A stretch of DNA of 64,000 nucleotides from Hyphomicrobiales bacterium (GCA_900471485.1 UCEU01000007.1:186001-250000), one strand, 5' to 3'; positions 27,083 to 36,327 are shown, numbered from the stretch's first letter. Translations and numbers: made by a program. The notes: a model not told the origin generated them from the sequence alone.

Positions 27083-27250
27083 TCAGATCAGCCGCAGCCC
27101 CTTGAGGCTGACATGGCCATCCTTGCCGATGATGATGTGGTCGTGCACCGTAATGCCGAGTGGCTTTGCGGTGTCGATGATCATCTTGGTCATGTCGATA
27201 TCGGCGCGGGAAGGGGTCGGGTCGCCCGATGGGTGGTTGTGGACCAACCG
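27083..27250 (-). pseudogene. radC: Truncated radC (C-terminal JAB domain only)
   Basis: The frame encodes [17 protein letters not shown] and continues to a normal RadC C-terminus ([11 protein letters not shown]). The HNHPSG motif is intact, but everything N-terminal of it, which is most of the protein, is replaced by unrelated sequence beyond about 27250. RadC-family proteins are JAMM/MPN-fold proteins of uncertain function. The cut marks a recombination or insertion point. The fragment is probably not functional. Confidence 0.85.
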
Positions 27251-27350
27251 TACAATCTTCACAACGTGTTGATTTATATGGATGAATTCGGTTGTTACCG
27301 CAAATTGGTGCCGGGTATTGGGGGCGGTTCGCGATGACCGAGCGTGACAA

Positions 27351-27581
27351 TCACGGCTGATCATGCGTGCGCTCTCCGAGACCCTTGGATGCACGGCACT
27401 GGACCTTATTCTTTTCGTCCCACGCATCAAGCTCATTGAGGGGGTAAAGCACGGCTTTGCCAATCTTCACGTAGGACGGCCCGAGGCGCATCGCGCGCCA
27501 ATTTCGAAGGGTTCCTACTGAAATACCGCCGCGGTAGCGTTCAGCTACCTCATCAGGGGTAAGGAATTTGCTATCTGGCAC
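27351..27581 (-). CDS. AlpA/excisionase-like helix-turn-helix protein
   Basis: A 76-residue winged-helix DNA-binding protein. The start is GTG at 27581, with AAGGAGG upstream. The core ([39 protein letters not shown]) is the MerR-like AlpA/Xis fold common in integrative elements, where it controls excision or integrase expression. It lies just inside the island, 100 bases from the radC break, with no integrase beside it. It may be a leftover of an earlier element. Confidence 0.75.
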   Translation of the reverse strand: MPDSKFLTPDEVAERYRGGISVGTLRNWRAMRLGPSYVKIGKAVLYPLNELDAWDEKNKVQCRASKGLGERTHDQP

Positions 27582-27602
27582 TACCGCCTCCTTGGACTGC
27601 AC

Positions 27603-28377
27603 AATCCAGGTCGTGCCGCCGCGTCTTGAGTTGATCGTAGCGGTAGTCTCTCGAGGCCGCGTTCGGGCTTATGTTTGAGCGCCCGGGATCGGTGCCTCAC
27701 GCTTCCGCACGGACATACATGCTGCGACACTCACAAGCGTGGAAGGTGTTTCAGGCAGGTGTCGGGGAAACGGATAGCGTAGGTGACACATAGGTGGGTT
27801 CGGCCGCGATGCCTTCGCTAGCGCGAGGTGCCAGTCAGGGGCTGCGCCACGGATTTGTGGGCGATCTCGGTTACGACTTTGTATTGGTTGTGAGGGCCAG
27901 AAAGACACGACCTCCTTCAAAATCCGGCTGCGTAAGGAGTGTCGGTTCGACCCCGACCACCCGCACCACCTTCGTCGGTCAGAGCTTTCACGTCGCCAAT
28001 GACCTGCGTTGAGCTGGCAGGAATCAGCATTCAACGCCGCGACGCTGGGTGGCGCCCATACCGCGGTTCTGACATAGGTTCGACGACTTCAAACCGCCGT
28101 GCGTCCGCCGGCGGCTGCCCCGACAATCTGCACGTTCCGGATCGAAAGCTGTACGACAATAGCGCTGTAGGACCTGATTATGGCGGGCAGCTATGACGAT
28201 GAATGCCATAGGCAACGAGGCGCGGTGTCGGGACAGTCGAGCATAGCAATCGCTGATGTTCGGAGCGCAGTTTGGATGACGGCTGCGCCGAATTCTTTTT
28301 AGGTTTCGATTAATCTGGGTAGTTACGTTACGTCACGAGCCGCGCTAGAGGCCTCCGCCTACATCCCGGCCGCTCTC
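27603..28377. other. Gene-poor junction segment
   Basis: This 775-base stretch has no convincing coding sequence; the ORFs on both strands overlap the tRNA remnant and lack ribosome sites. Apart from the partial leucine-type tRNA at 27913-27968, I see nothing I can name. It looks like debris from past integration events. Confidence 0.6.
27913..27968 (+). repeat. 3' half of a leucine-type tRNA, likely attachment-site remnant
   Basis: The sequence has an anticodon-loop-like TTCAAAA (CAA), a 3' anticodon strand TCCGG, a variable-arm-like region, a perfect T arm (GTCGG, TTCGACC, CCGAC), a 3' acceptor strand CACCCGC and an encoded ACCA. The 5' half is missing: no GCGGGTG acceptor or D arm lies upstream, and the 5' anticodon strand does not pair. 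Tyrosine integrases leave exactly such tRNA 3' copies at element ends. Confidence 0.7.
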
Positions 28378-29295
28378 TTATTTAAGGCGCTCGGACATCT
28401 TGGGGCTCGCTATTTCAGCGCTCATTTTCAACAGTCGGTTCAGCGCTGGATTGGTGTTGTTCGTTGACCACACGATGCTCCACCTGGCGATCTCCGCCGG
28501 TGCGATCGGAATAAAGTGAACTCCCGGGTAGATGGCCCCCATGGCTGAACTCGTCACGAGCGTCAGTCCGTACCCTCTCCCGACCATGTTAAGGAGGTTC
28601 TCGCGGCCGACGTATTGCACGGTGATCTTTGGCCGGAAACCCGGGGACGACAGATGGCGGACTATGATGCCTTCGACCTCTGGCCCAGACCCATCGGCCC
28701 TCACTAGTAGTGTCTCGTGACGCAGATCTTCCCAAGTGAGCCTCGAACTTAACGCCAGGCTGTGGGAAATGGGAAGCGCGGCAAAGATGGCTTCGTCGTA
28801 AAAGTGTCGGGTTTCACAGGTAGGAAGCCGCGGCTCGCCCAGGAGGAATGCGGCATCGAGCCGACCGCTCAGCATGGCGGCCGCATGGGCTTGTGAGCTA
28901 TCCTCGCTAATCCTGAGCTCGACGTTAGGGAACCGCTCGCGGTAAGCGGCGAGCAGGTCGCTAAGGGGGCCCTGCGCGAGAGAGGCTATGAGGCCGATCC
29001 TAAGTTCGCCGATGCGGGCTTGTCGAACCAACGCCATTTCGCCGACGGCCCGGCGCAGCTGCTCTGCGCCAAACTTCGCGTCGCGCATGAAGTGTTTACC
29101 GGCAAGGGTTGGTCGGGTCCCAGATCTGGTCCTCTCGAAAAGGACGACGCCCAATCGGCGTTCGAGTAACTGGATTCGGCGGCTGAGGGTGGACTGTGAG
29201 ATATTCGCGGAGTCTGCCGCACGCCGAAGGCTGCCGTGCTGAACCACGAGGAGAGCGTCTCTGAGGTGCCTGAGATCAAGGGAAAGGTCGGACAT
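28378..29295 (-). CDS. LysR-family transcriptional regulator
   Basis: A 305-residue LysR-type regulator. The N-terminal winged helix is LRDALLVVQHGSLRRAADSANISQSTLSRRIQLLE, of the subclass often found in trb-type mobile elements, followed by a complete effector-binding domain. It is transcribed leftward, 130 bases downstream of the ketoacyl synthase III stop, and points away from the cargo operon. It may regulate the cargo genes, but no divergent target promoter is shared. It is intact, unlike the second LysR remnant at 38.0 kb. Confidence 0.9.
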   Translation of the reverse strand: MSDLSLDLRHLRDALLVVQHGSLRRAADSANISQSTLSRRIQLLERRLGVVLFERTRSGTRPTLAGKHFMRDAKFGAEQLRRAVGEMALVRQARIGELRIGLIASLAQGPLSDLLAAYRERFPNVELRISEDSSQAHAAAMLSGRLDAAFLLGEPRLPTCETRHFYDEAIFAALPISHSLALSSRLTWEDLRHETLLVRADGSGPEVEGIIVRHLSSPGFRPKITVQYVGRENLLNMVGRGYGLTLVTSSAMGAIYPGVHFIPIAPAEIARWSIVWSTNNTNPALNRLLKMSAEIASPKMSERLK

Positions 29296-29424
29296 AGGTG
29301 CTGGCTGACGGACCTCCTCGCTCGGTCTTGGGTTACATTGATCAGTGCCTGGTCGAAGCGTTAGGAAGCGCAGACGGATTTGATGATGTTAGGGATTGTC
29401 GGCCGCGCTTGATCAAACATAGCG

Positions 29425-30429
29425 CTAGTACCGTAGGAGCGAGGCGCCCCACGTGAGCCCCCCTCCCATTGCTTCGAGCAAAACGAGGTCGCCGCGGCTG
29501 ATGCGCCCGTCCCTTATTGCAGTGTCGAAGGCGATCGGAACGGATGCCGCCGATGTGTTGGCATGCTGGTCAACCGTGATCACCACCTTGTCGAGTGGCA
29601 AGCCGAGCTTCCGCGCCGTTGCCTCAATAATGCGGAGATTAGCCTGATGCGGAACGAGCCAATCGACTTCGTCGATTTGCTGATTAGCAGCATCCAGCAC
29701 TTCGGTGACGACCGAAGACAACTTGGAAACCGCATGACGGAACACCTCCTGACCCTTCATCCTCACCTTGCCGACGGTTCCGGTTGTCGAGGGTCCCCCG
29801 TCGACATAGAGGATTTGGTTTTCTCTGCCGTCAGCGTGCAGGCGGGTGGCGAGCACGCCACCGCATCGAGCGTCCCGTGCGGCAAGCACAACAGCGCCCG
29901 CGCCGTCTCCAAAAAGGACGGATGTGGTACGGTCTTCCCAGTCGAGAATTCGGCTGAATGTCTCCGAACCGATAACCAGCGCTGTGCGAGCGGACCCCGA
30001 CCGGATCATATTGTCGGCGACCGACAGTGCGTAAAGGAAGCCGGAGCATACGGCCTGAATGTCAAATGCGATGCAGTCTGCAATTCCGAGTGATGCTTGA
30101 ACGATCGTAGCCGTCGCCGGAAATGTCTGGTCAGGTGTTGTTGTCGCCAGGACGATCAGCTCAATCGATTGCACATCGACCTCGGCGGCTTGGATCGCCT
30201 TTCGAGCGGCATCAACAGCGAGCGAGGAGGTAGTCTCATCTTCTTGCGCGATATGTCGGAACCTGATTCCCGTGCGCTGTTTGATCCATTCGTCAGACGT
30301 GTCGAGCTTCTCGGCAAGGTCAAAATTTGAAACCCGACGTGCGGGCAAGGCTGAACCGGTTCCGAGGACAACAGATCGTTCGGTCTGCGATCGTTCAAGA
30401 CTTTGATGCGAAAACCCACTCCTGCCCAT
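29425..30429 (-). CDS. 3-oxoacyl-ACP synthase III family protein (FabH-like)
   Basis: A 334-residue thiolase-fold condensing enzyme. The KAS III triad is complete: Cys128 in AVCSGF, His261 in PHQANLRI and Asn291 in [14 protein letters not shown] enzymes normally condense acetyl-CoA with malonyl-ACP to start fatty acid synthesis; relatives make quinolone or other signal precursors. The start at 30429 gives about 18 extra N-terminal residues compared with housekeeping FabH; a GGGGA ribosome site precedes it. It is divergent from the GlxA-like regulator. The plsX-fabH chromosomal context is absent, so this is an accessory copy. Confidence 0.9.
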   Translation of the reverse strand: MGRSGFSHQSLERSQTERSVVLGTGSALPARRVSNFDLAEKLDTSDEWIKQRTGIRFRHIAQEDETTSSLAVDAARKAIQAAEVDVQSIELIVLATTTPDQTFPATATIVQASLGIADCIAFDIQAVCSGFLYALSVADNMIRSGSARTALVIGSETFSRILDWEDRTTSVLFGDGAGAVVLAARDARCGGVLATRLHADGRENQILYVDGGPSTTGTVGKVRMKGQEVFRHAVSKLSSVVTEVLDAANQQIDEVDWLVPHQANLRIIEATARKLGLPLDKVVITVDQHANTSAASVPIAFDTAIRDGRISRGDLVLLEAMGGGLTWGASLLRY

Positions 30430-30547
30430 AGTTCCCCGTCTTTCATCAACCAGCGACGGAGGGTATGCCTACGGGCGGTTGACAGCAATTGTTACCTGAT
30501 GACAAAATCAGACAAAACGAGATATTTGACGGCCTTGAGGGAAAGAC

Positions 30548-31519
30548 ATGCGCATCTCAGTCCTAGCATTTCCGGGGTATCAGGCGCTCGATGTGATCGG
30601 GCCGTTAGAGGTTTTTGCGGAGGCAAACCGTCAGCTCGGTAGAGCGGTCTATCAGATGGAGGTTGTCTCGACGGTCCCCGGACCGCTTGTCGGGCTCCTC
30701 GGGGTTGGCATCGTGCCCAATCGGACCATTGCTGATCCGCCGATCGATGTGGACACCTTGCTTATCGCAGGCGGTGACAAGATGCAGACCCACACCATCA
30801 CCGCGGATGAAAAAGGGTGGATCCTCGAGACGGCACGCGGAGCGCGCCGCTATGGCTCGATTTGTACGGGTACCTTCATCATGGCGCAGACTGGCCTGCT
30901 GGCGGGCAAGCGCGTCACGACGCACTGGGCGAGGGCTTCGGAATTAGCAGCGAAATATCCGGACATGATCCTCGATGCAGATGCGATCTTTATTTGTGAT
31001 GGTCCAGTCTGCACATCGGCCGGCGTCACCGCCGGACTGGATCTCGCTCTAGCGCTGGTGGAGGAAGATTGTGGACGCAATGTCGCCTTGGACACTGCGC
31101 GTGAGCTCGTTCTTTACCTCAAGCGATCCGGCGGCCAGTCGCAATTTAGCGCGCATCTTTCAGCTCAGATGTCTTCTGTGCCGGCCATCGAAGCAGTTCA
31201 GGGATTTGTTGCCGACAACCTAAAGGCAGACCTCAGCGTGGAGGCGCTGGCGAAAAGGGCAGGCATGAGCCCGCGCAATTTCAGCCGGGTCTTTCGCAAG
31301 GAAAGTGGGATCACTCCGAAGGAGTTCGTCGAACGCGCGCGCGTGGATGCGGCGCGAAGGTTGATCGCGGACGATATGCCCCTGCAGCGTGTCGCAAGTG
31401 AAGCCGGCTTCGGCACGATTGCGAATCTTCGTAGAGCGTTCTCGCGAAAGCTCCTCACAACACCGAGTGTATATCGCGATAATTTCGGCTCCAGCGATTA
31501 CGTTACACCAGCAACGTAG
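30548..31519 (+). CDS. GlxA-family AraC-type regulator with DJ-1/PfpI domain
   Basis: A 323-residue regulator. Residues 1-190 form a DJ-1/PfpI-like sensor domain (DVIGPLEVFAEA, then GSICTGTFIMAQTGLL) and residues 205-310 two AraC helix-turn-helix motifs (LSVEALAKRAGMSPRNFSR, then LQRVASEAGFGTIANLRRAF). GlxA-type proteins usually sense a small metabolite and control a linked operon. The 118-base gap to the divergent KAS III gene probably holds both promoters, and this protein is the best candidate regulator for the cluster. Its sensor fold resembles the two DJ-1/PfpI proteins encoded 4 kb downstream. Confidence 0.9.
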   Translation: MRISVLAFPGYQALDVIGPLEVFAEANRQLGRAVYQMEVVSTVPGPLVGLLGVGIVPNRTIADPPIDVDTLLIAGGDKMQTHTITADEKGWILETARGARRYGSICTGTFIMAQTGLLAGKRVTTHWARASELAAKYPDMILDADAIFICDGPVCTSAGVTAGLDLALALVEEDCGRNVALDTARELVLYLKRSGGQSQFSAHLSAQMSSVPAIEAVQGFVADNLKADLSVEALAKRAGMSPRNFSRVFRKESGITPKEFVERARVDAARRLIADDMPLQRVASEAGFGTIANLRRAFSRKLLTTPSVYRDNFGSSDYVTPAT

Positions 31520-31757
31520 GGCGGTCCAAAGCGCTGTTTGGTTGGATTTGCTTCCGATGTGTCGGCTGGAGGAACCGTGCCACACTGGCTGTGGCGAATG
31601 TGTAAGGCGTCACCTGTCCGCAATTGCGCCTGACTTGTCCTCTTTTGTAGCTACGCGACAATTGCAGACAAGCCAGCAGGCCTTTACCCTTGACGCAAAA
31701 CAGGTTTGAGCGGCGGTCCGCGGGATCGCTCGCTTTTGGCGCTTCGAGGGAAAGTAA

Positions 31758-32942
31758 ATGGATCCAGATCCTATTGTTATCGTCAGCTACGCGCGCACAC
31801 CAATGGGCGCCTTTCAAGGTTCGCTGTCACCAGCGACTGCGGTGGATCTCGGTGCAGTTGCGATAAGGGCGTCAATCAGTCGTGCTGGTCTCCCGCCGGA
31901 AGCCATCGATCGGGTCTACATGGGATGCGTCCTCGCAAGCGCACTCGGACAGGCTCCGGCTAGGCAAGCAGCGTTCGGCGCTGGACTGCCCCGATCGGTA
32001 GATACCACCACAGTCAATAAGGTATGCGGCTCGGCCATGCAGGCGGCGATCATGGCGTGCGAAGCGCTAGCGGCGAGGTCGATCGACATCGCCGTCGCAG
32101 GCGGGATGGAGAGCATGACAAATGCGCCGTACGCTCTCCCCAAGCACCGTTGGGGCAGCCGTATGGGGCATGACACCATTATCGACACGATGATGAGGGA
32201 TGGACTGGAGGACGCCTATGAGAGCGGAAAAGCCATGGGGGTTTTCGCCGAGGAGGCAGCACGCGACTATCAGTTCTCCCGCGAGGAGCAGGATGAATAT
32301 GCGCTACGCTCGCTCCATCGGGCGCGCGAAGCCATCGAGGACGGGGCATTCGAGAAGGAAACGGCTCCGGTTCTCATCGCAAGTCCGAAGGGAGACCTAA
32401 CAGTTACGATCGATGAGCAACCTGGCAGGGCCAAGCCGGAAAAGATCAGTACGCTGAAGCCGGCTTTCGTCAAGGACGGGACTGTCACAGCGGCGAATTC
32501 GTCCTCCATTTCGGATGGTGCGGCCGCACTCGTCCTCATGCGAAAATCGACCGCTGAGAAGCTTGGCATGCGGATCGTAGCGCGCGTTGTAGCAACCGCG
32601 AGTCATTCGCAGGAGCCCGCCAAGTTCACCTCGGCACCGGTCCATGCAATCAAAAAGGTTCTTGAAAGGGCACACTGGCACGTTGACGACGTCGACTTGT
32701 TCGAGGTGAACGAAGCGTTTGCCGTTGTTGCGCTGATCGCGCAACGCGAGCTTGGCCTTCCCGACGACAAGTTGAACGTCAACGGCGGCGCCACGGCGCT
32801 CGGACACCCGATTGGCGCTTCTGGAGTCCGGATCGTCGCAACCCTGCTTGGCGCGCTCGAATGCCGTGGCCTGAAGCGCGGCATTGCCAGCATCTGTATC
32901 GGCGGAGGAGAAGCCACCGCCTTTGCGGTCGAGCTGCCGTGA
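31758..32942 (+). CDS. Acetyl-CoA acetyltransferase (thiolase)
   Basis: A 394-residue thiolase with all catalytic residues: Cys90 (NKVCGSAMQ), His350 (GGATALGHPIGASG) and Cys380 (SICIGGGEATA). It could condense two acetyl-CoA to acetoacetyl-CoA or cleave 3-ketoacyl-CoA. It appears to begin a rightward operon of six genes. No reductase, hydratase or PHB synthase lies nearby, so a polyhydroxybutyrate role is not supported by the context. Confidence 0.92.
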   Translation: MDPDPIVIVSYARTPMGAFQGSLSPATAVDLGAVAIRASISRAGLPPEAIDRVYMGCVLASALGQAPARQAAFGAGLPRSVDTTTVNKVCGSAMQAAIMACEALAARSIDIAVAGGMESMTNAPYALPKHRWGSRMGHDTIIDTMMRDGLEDAYESGKAMGVFAEEAARDYQFSREEQDEYALRSLHRAREAIEDGAFEKETAPVLIASPKGDLTVTIDEQPGRAKPEKISTLKPAFVKDGTVTAANSSSISDGAAALVLMRKSTAEKLGMRIVARVVATASHSQEPAKFTSAPVHAIKKVLERAHWHVDDVDLFEVNEAFAVVALIAQRELGLPDDKLNVNGGATALGHPIGASGVRIVATLLGALECRGLKRGIASICIGGGEATAFAVELP

Positions 32943-32980
32943 CTGCAGACGCGAAAGCAACCGAAAAGGACCAAAAGACG

Positions 32981-33178
32981 ATGACGGCAAATCTGGAGGA
33001 GACTCAGTCCGCAGGAAGATCGCGGAGAGGTTTCTGGGGCAAGCTCAACGATACGCTGGAGGCCCTGGGAACCACCGAAGAGGAGCGAGAGCGGGCTCTC
33101 GTTCGCGACCTTCGCCAGCGAGTGGGAGAGTTGGAGCGGCGGATCGCCGAACTCGAAGGGCCCCCAAGGGTATCGTGA
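32981..33178 (+). CDS. Small coiled-coil protein of unknown function
   Basis: A 65-residue protein, MTANLEETQSAGRSRRGFW at the N-terminus, with a basic middle and a C-terminal heptad-like coiled coil (RDLRQRVGELERRIAELEG). A GTG at 32939 overlapping the thiolase stop would add 14 residues and give translational coupling; the ATG has AAGGA upstream. I do not recognise a family. The length and coiled coil recall small phasin- or adaptor-like proteins, but that is only an impression. It sits between the thiolase and TrpD2-like genes with 37-38 base gaps. Confidence 0.6.
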   Translation: MTANLEETQSAGRSRRGFWGKLNDTLEALGTTEEERERALVRDLRQRVGELERRIAELEGPPRVS

Positions 33179-33215
33179 GGTTGGTGGTGGAGAAACATGT
33201 GAAGAGCCTTGGACG

Positions 33216-34208
33216 ATGGGCATCAGCCAGTATTTGAAAAAGATCGGTCGGCGCGCGCGCGGAGCGCGACCACTGACCCGCGAAGAGGCAGAAGACCTGT
33301 TTGGGAAGGTTCTCGACGGAGACGTCACCGACCTGGAAGTCGGTGCGTTCTGTCTGGCCATGCGGATCAAAGGCGAAACCGCCGAGGAAATGGCCGGCTT
33401 TATCGAGGCCGCGCGCGCGCGCATGTCGTTGGTCGCGCCCTCGGTTGACGGACGCCCGTCGGTGATTTTGCCGAGTTATAATGGCGCCAGGCGGCTTCCC
33501 GTTCTCACACCGCTATTGGCGCTGTTGTTGGTGAACAGGGGCCTCCGCGTGATCGTTCACGGTATTACCGAAGATCCAGGTCGGACCACAACGGCCCAGG
33601 TCCTCCGTGAGCTTGGGCATTGCTCGCAAATTAACGTTACGGATGTCAAAGATGACGCGGTCAATCTTCTCCCAATTGAGGTGCTGTCACCAAAGCTATC
33701 GCGTTTATTGAACGTGCGTCACATTGTGGGATTGCGAAACTCGGCCCACAGCCTCGTTAAGATAATCAATCCCTGCACCACTCGCGCTCTCGTCATCGGA
33801 AGCTATACCCACACGGAATATGCCGTAGCCATGGCTCGGACATACGCACAGATCAACGCCGATGCACTACTACTTCGGGGGATTGAGGGCGAGGCTGTTG
33901 CCGACGCGAGACAGGTTCAACAAATCGACGCTTTCATTGCCGGGAGACAGAACATTCTACAGCATGCCGAAAATAAGCTTGTCGCTGACAGTCCAGATTG
34001 GCCCACAAATCTAGAGCCCACTAGCTTAGCACGTTACGTGAGGGATGTATTAAGTGGCTCCAAGCCAGTTCCAACGCCGATCGCCTTACAGGTCCAGCAT
34101 ATCGAGCATATAAGCAAGGCCGTGCAGGGGGGTAAGGCTATCCTCGATCATGTTGTCGAAACGACGTCAGAACGGTTCGATGATTTCAGGTGCGCCAACT
34201 ATGTTTGA
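33216..34208 (+). CDS. TrpD2/YbiB-like protein (glycosyltransferase family 3 fold)
   Basis: A 330-residue homologue of the anthranilate phosphoribosyltransferase superfamily, in the YbiB/TrpD2 branch. The N-terminal helical domain (LTREEAEDLFGKVLDGDVTDLEVGAFCLAMRIKGET) and the RHIVGLRNSAHSLVKIINP segment fit this group. E. coli YbiB binds nucleic acid and lacks TrpD activity, so a tryptophan role should not be assumed. The 3' end overlaps fabF by 8 bases. The DNA here is visibly more A/T-rich than the flanking trb genes. Confidence 0.8.
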   Translation: MGISQYLKKIGRRARGARPLTREEAEDLFGKVLDGDVTDLEVGAFCLAMRIKGETAEEMAGFIEAARARMSLVAPSVDGRPSVILPSYNGARRLPVLTPLLALLLVNRGLRVIVHGITEDPGRTTTAQVLRELGHCSQINVTDVKDDAVNLLPIEVLSPKLSRLLNVRHIVGLRNSAHSLVKIINPCTTRALVIGSYTHTEYAVAMARTYAQINADALLLRGIEGEAVADARQVQQIDAFIAGRQNILQHAENKLVADSPDWPTNLEPTSLARYVRDVLSGSKPVPTPIALQVQHIEHISKAVQGGKAILDHVVETTSERFDDFRCANYV

Positions 34209-35481
34209 ACCGATCGTCGTAACCGGTCTTGGCGCCGTATCCCCGCTCGGCATTGGAGTTGTTGCCAATTGGCAGAAACTGCTCTCGGGGCAAAGTGGCA
34301 TACGCAGCAACACGCGTTTCGACACGCAAGATTGGAAGTGCCGGATCGCGGGACAGGTCCTCTTCCGCACCGAGGATCTCGAAGGCTTCGATCCAGAACA
34401 GGCGATGGATGCCAAGGATGTTCGCAGGACCGATCTGTTTATTCAATACGCCATGGCTGCCGCTACGGAAGCGTTGGAACAAGCCCGCTGGCACCCGACG
34501 ACCCATCAGGAGCGGTCGCGTACTGCCACAGTAGTCGGCACGGGAGTGGGTGGGATTCCCAGCATCAGCGCCGCTTACGACGTAATTCGGTCGTCTGGCG
34601 CACGGCGGCTTTCGCCCTTCGTCGTGCCTTCCTTCCTGCCAAATCTGGCTGCGGGTCAAATCTCCATCCGATTTGGATTCAATGGACCGTCTTCAGCGCC
34701 AGTGACCGCATGTGCCGCATCGGCGCAGGCGATTGGTGACGCCATGCGCCTCATCCGGTCGGGTGAGGCTGACGTGGCGATTTGTGGGGGCGCAGAGGGC
34801 TGCGTCGATCCGATCGCGATCGGTGGCTTCACGGCCGCTAAGGCGCTCTCGTGCAAGTTCAATGACGAACCGGAGAAGGCTTCGCGTCCCTTTGATGCTG
34901 ATCACGATGGGTTTGTTCTGTCGGAGGGAGCAGCGATGTTGGTGATCGAAGGTCTCAGTCATGCTGAGGCGCGCGGCGCTCGTCCCCTTGCCGTCCTGTC
35001 CGGCTATGGCACCACCACGGACGCACATCATGTCACGGCAGGCTGGCCGGATGGTCGCGAGGCCGCAAGAGCGATGCACCTTGCGCTAGCAATGTCTGGT
35101 TTGGAGCCGCACGAAATCAGCTACGTCAACGCTCACGCGACCTCGACACCTGTCGGCGATGCAGCAGAGTTGGCGGCGTTGGAGAAGATTTTTGGACCAC
35201 GAGCGGGCGGGGTTCCTGTCGGATCAACCAAATCCGCAACGGGGCACATGCTCGGCGCGGCGGGCGCGATCGAAGCCATCTTCTCGGTTCTCGCGATTCA
35301 AGATCAAGTTCTCCCGCCGAGCTTGAACATCCACCAGCCCATGCAAGAGGCGGTTGGGTTCAACCTAATTAGCGATGGCTCGCGGCCGGCGACCGTCAGG
35401 CATGTGGTCTCCAATGCGTTCGGCTTCGGTGGCGTCAACGCCGCCTTGGTGTTCAGTCTGCCGGCAAGCTGGAAGGGGTGA
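34201..35481 (+). CDS. 3-oxoacyl-ACP synthase II family protein (FabF-like)
   Basis: A 426-residue KAS II-type condensing enzyme. The Cys-His-His triad is present: Cys171 in VTACAAS, His in YVNAHATSTPVGD, and His in STKSATGHMLGAAG, together with the conserved Lys of that motif and the C-terminal NAFGFGGVNA loop. It elongates acyl-ACP chains with malonyl-ACP. The start at 34201 overlaps the TrpD2-like stop; an ATG at 34180 is an alternative. No ACP gene adjoins it, unlike housekeeping fabF, so it must borrow the host ACP. Confidence 0.92.
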   Translation: MFEPIVVTGLGAVSPLGIGVVANWQKLLSGQSGIRSNTRFDTQDWKCRIAGQVLFRTEDLEGFDPEQAMDAKDVRRTDLFIQYAMAAATEALEQARWHPTTHQERSRTATVVGTGVGGIPSISAAYDVIRSSGARRLSPFVVPSFLPNLAAGQISIRFGFNGPSSAPVTACAASAQAIGDAMRLIRSGEADVAICGGAEGCVDPIAIGGFTAAKALSCKFNDEPEKASRPFDADHDGFVLSEGAAMLVIEGLSHAEARGARPLAVLSGYGTTTDAHHVTAGWPDGREAARAMHLALAMSGLEPHEISYVNAHATSTPVGDAAELAALEKIFGPRAGGVPVGSTKSATGHMLGAAGAIEAIFSVLAIQDQVLPPSLNIHQPMQEAVGFNLISDGSRPATVRHVVSNAFGFGGVNAALVFSLPASWKG

Positions 35482-35598
35482 CCTGCTGTGCAACGGAGGC
35501 CATGTTGAAAGTGTCGGCATGCACATGACAGAGAACAAATAGGAAAAAGCTTCTGGAAGGGGGTTTGCACGGTGGTAGAAAACTAGGAGCGCGTCAGA

Positions 35599-36327
35599 AT
35601 GACCGACCAACAAGATCAGAACGGCGCGGCTGGCCGCCACCTTCAAATCGGGACGTTCCTCTTCGATGATGTCGATCAGATCGACGTCACCGGACCATTT
35701 GAAGTTCTTTCGCGCCTACCCAACGCGACGCATCGATTTTTCGCCGTCGAGAATCGACCCATTCGCGACGTCATGGGAATGCGCCTCGTGCCCGACGCTG
35801 CGATTTCCGAGGCACCCCAGCTAGACATCCTGCATATGCCGGGCGGTCCCGGCAACGAACCCCTGATGGAAGATGAGGCAGTGCTGAACTGGCTTCGCCA
35901 TCAGGCGGGTGGGGCAATGGCTGTCTTCTCGGTTTGCACTGGTGCACTGCTGCTCGGCGCGGCCGGTCTGATCGTCGGAAAGCGCGCTACGACGCATTGG
36001 ACCACGCATCACTTGCTTCATTCCTTTGGAGCCACTGCGGTGGACGCGCGGGTCGTGCGTGACGGCAGCTACCTGTTTACTGCGGGCGTCACCGCCGGGA
36101 TCGACGGCGCGCTGCAACTCGCGGCCGATCTCCGGGGTCAGTCCGCAGCCGAGCTAATCCAGCTCGAAATGGAATATGCGCCTGAGCCGCCTTTTAATAG
36201 CGGCACGCCCGAAGCCGCTCCCGCCGAAGTGCTGGCTGCTGTCAGGCTTGGCGACAGCGAGCTGGCGGGGCGTCGTGCCGCGACCGCACGCCGTATGGCC
36301 AAGCTTCTCGGCATATCGAGGACCTGA
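35599..36327 (+). CDS. DJ-1/PfpI family protein, isonitrile hydratase-like (copy 1)
   Basis: A 242-residue protein closely patterned on Pseudomonas InhA, which hydrates isonitriles to N-substituted formamides. The nucleophile elbow is FSVCTGALLLGAAGL (Cys113, Thr114) and the matching acidic residue is Asp29 in QIDVTGPFEV; both are the residues reported as essential in InhA. The TTHW and EYAPEPPFNSG segments also match. Other DJ-1/PfpI activities (glyoxalase, amidase) cannot be excluded. It lies 118 bases after fabF on the same strand. Confidence 0.82.
   Translation: MTDQQDQNGAAGRHLQIGTFLFDDVDQIDVTGPFEVLSRLPNATHRFFAVENRPIRDVMGMRLVPDAAISEAPQLDILHMPGGPGNEPLMEDEAVLNWLRHQAGGAMAVFSVCTGALLLGAAGLIVGKRATTHWTTHHLLHSFGATAVDARVVRDGSYLFTAGVTAGIDGALQLAADLRGQSAAELIQLEMEYAPEPPFNSGTPEAAPAEVLAAVRLGDSELAGRRAATARRMAKLLGISRT

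Noticed and set aside
27884..27968. Intact tRNA-Leu gene
   Set aside because: The acceptor 5' strand, D arm and 5' anticodon strand are missing, so only a 3' remnant is reported.
27669..28034. Leftward ORF across the partial tRNA
   Set aside because: Contains the antisense of the tRNA T arm (WCGWSGSNRH), a common false ORF; no ribosome site.
31758..32942. Thiolase as part of a polyhydroxybutyrate operon
   Set aside because: No acetoacetyl-CoA reductase, PHB synthase or regulator nearby; context is condensing enzymes instead.
33216..34208. Tryptophan biosynthesis gene trpD
   Set aside because: Belongs to the TrpD2/YbiB branch and no other trp gene is present.
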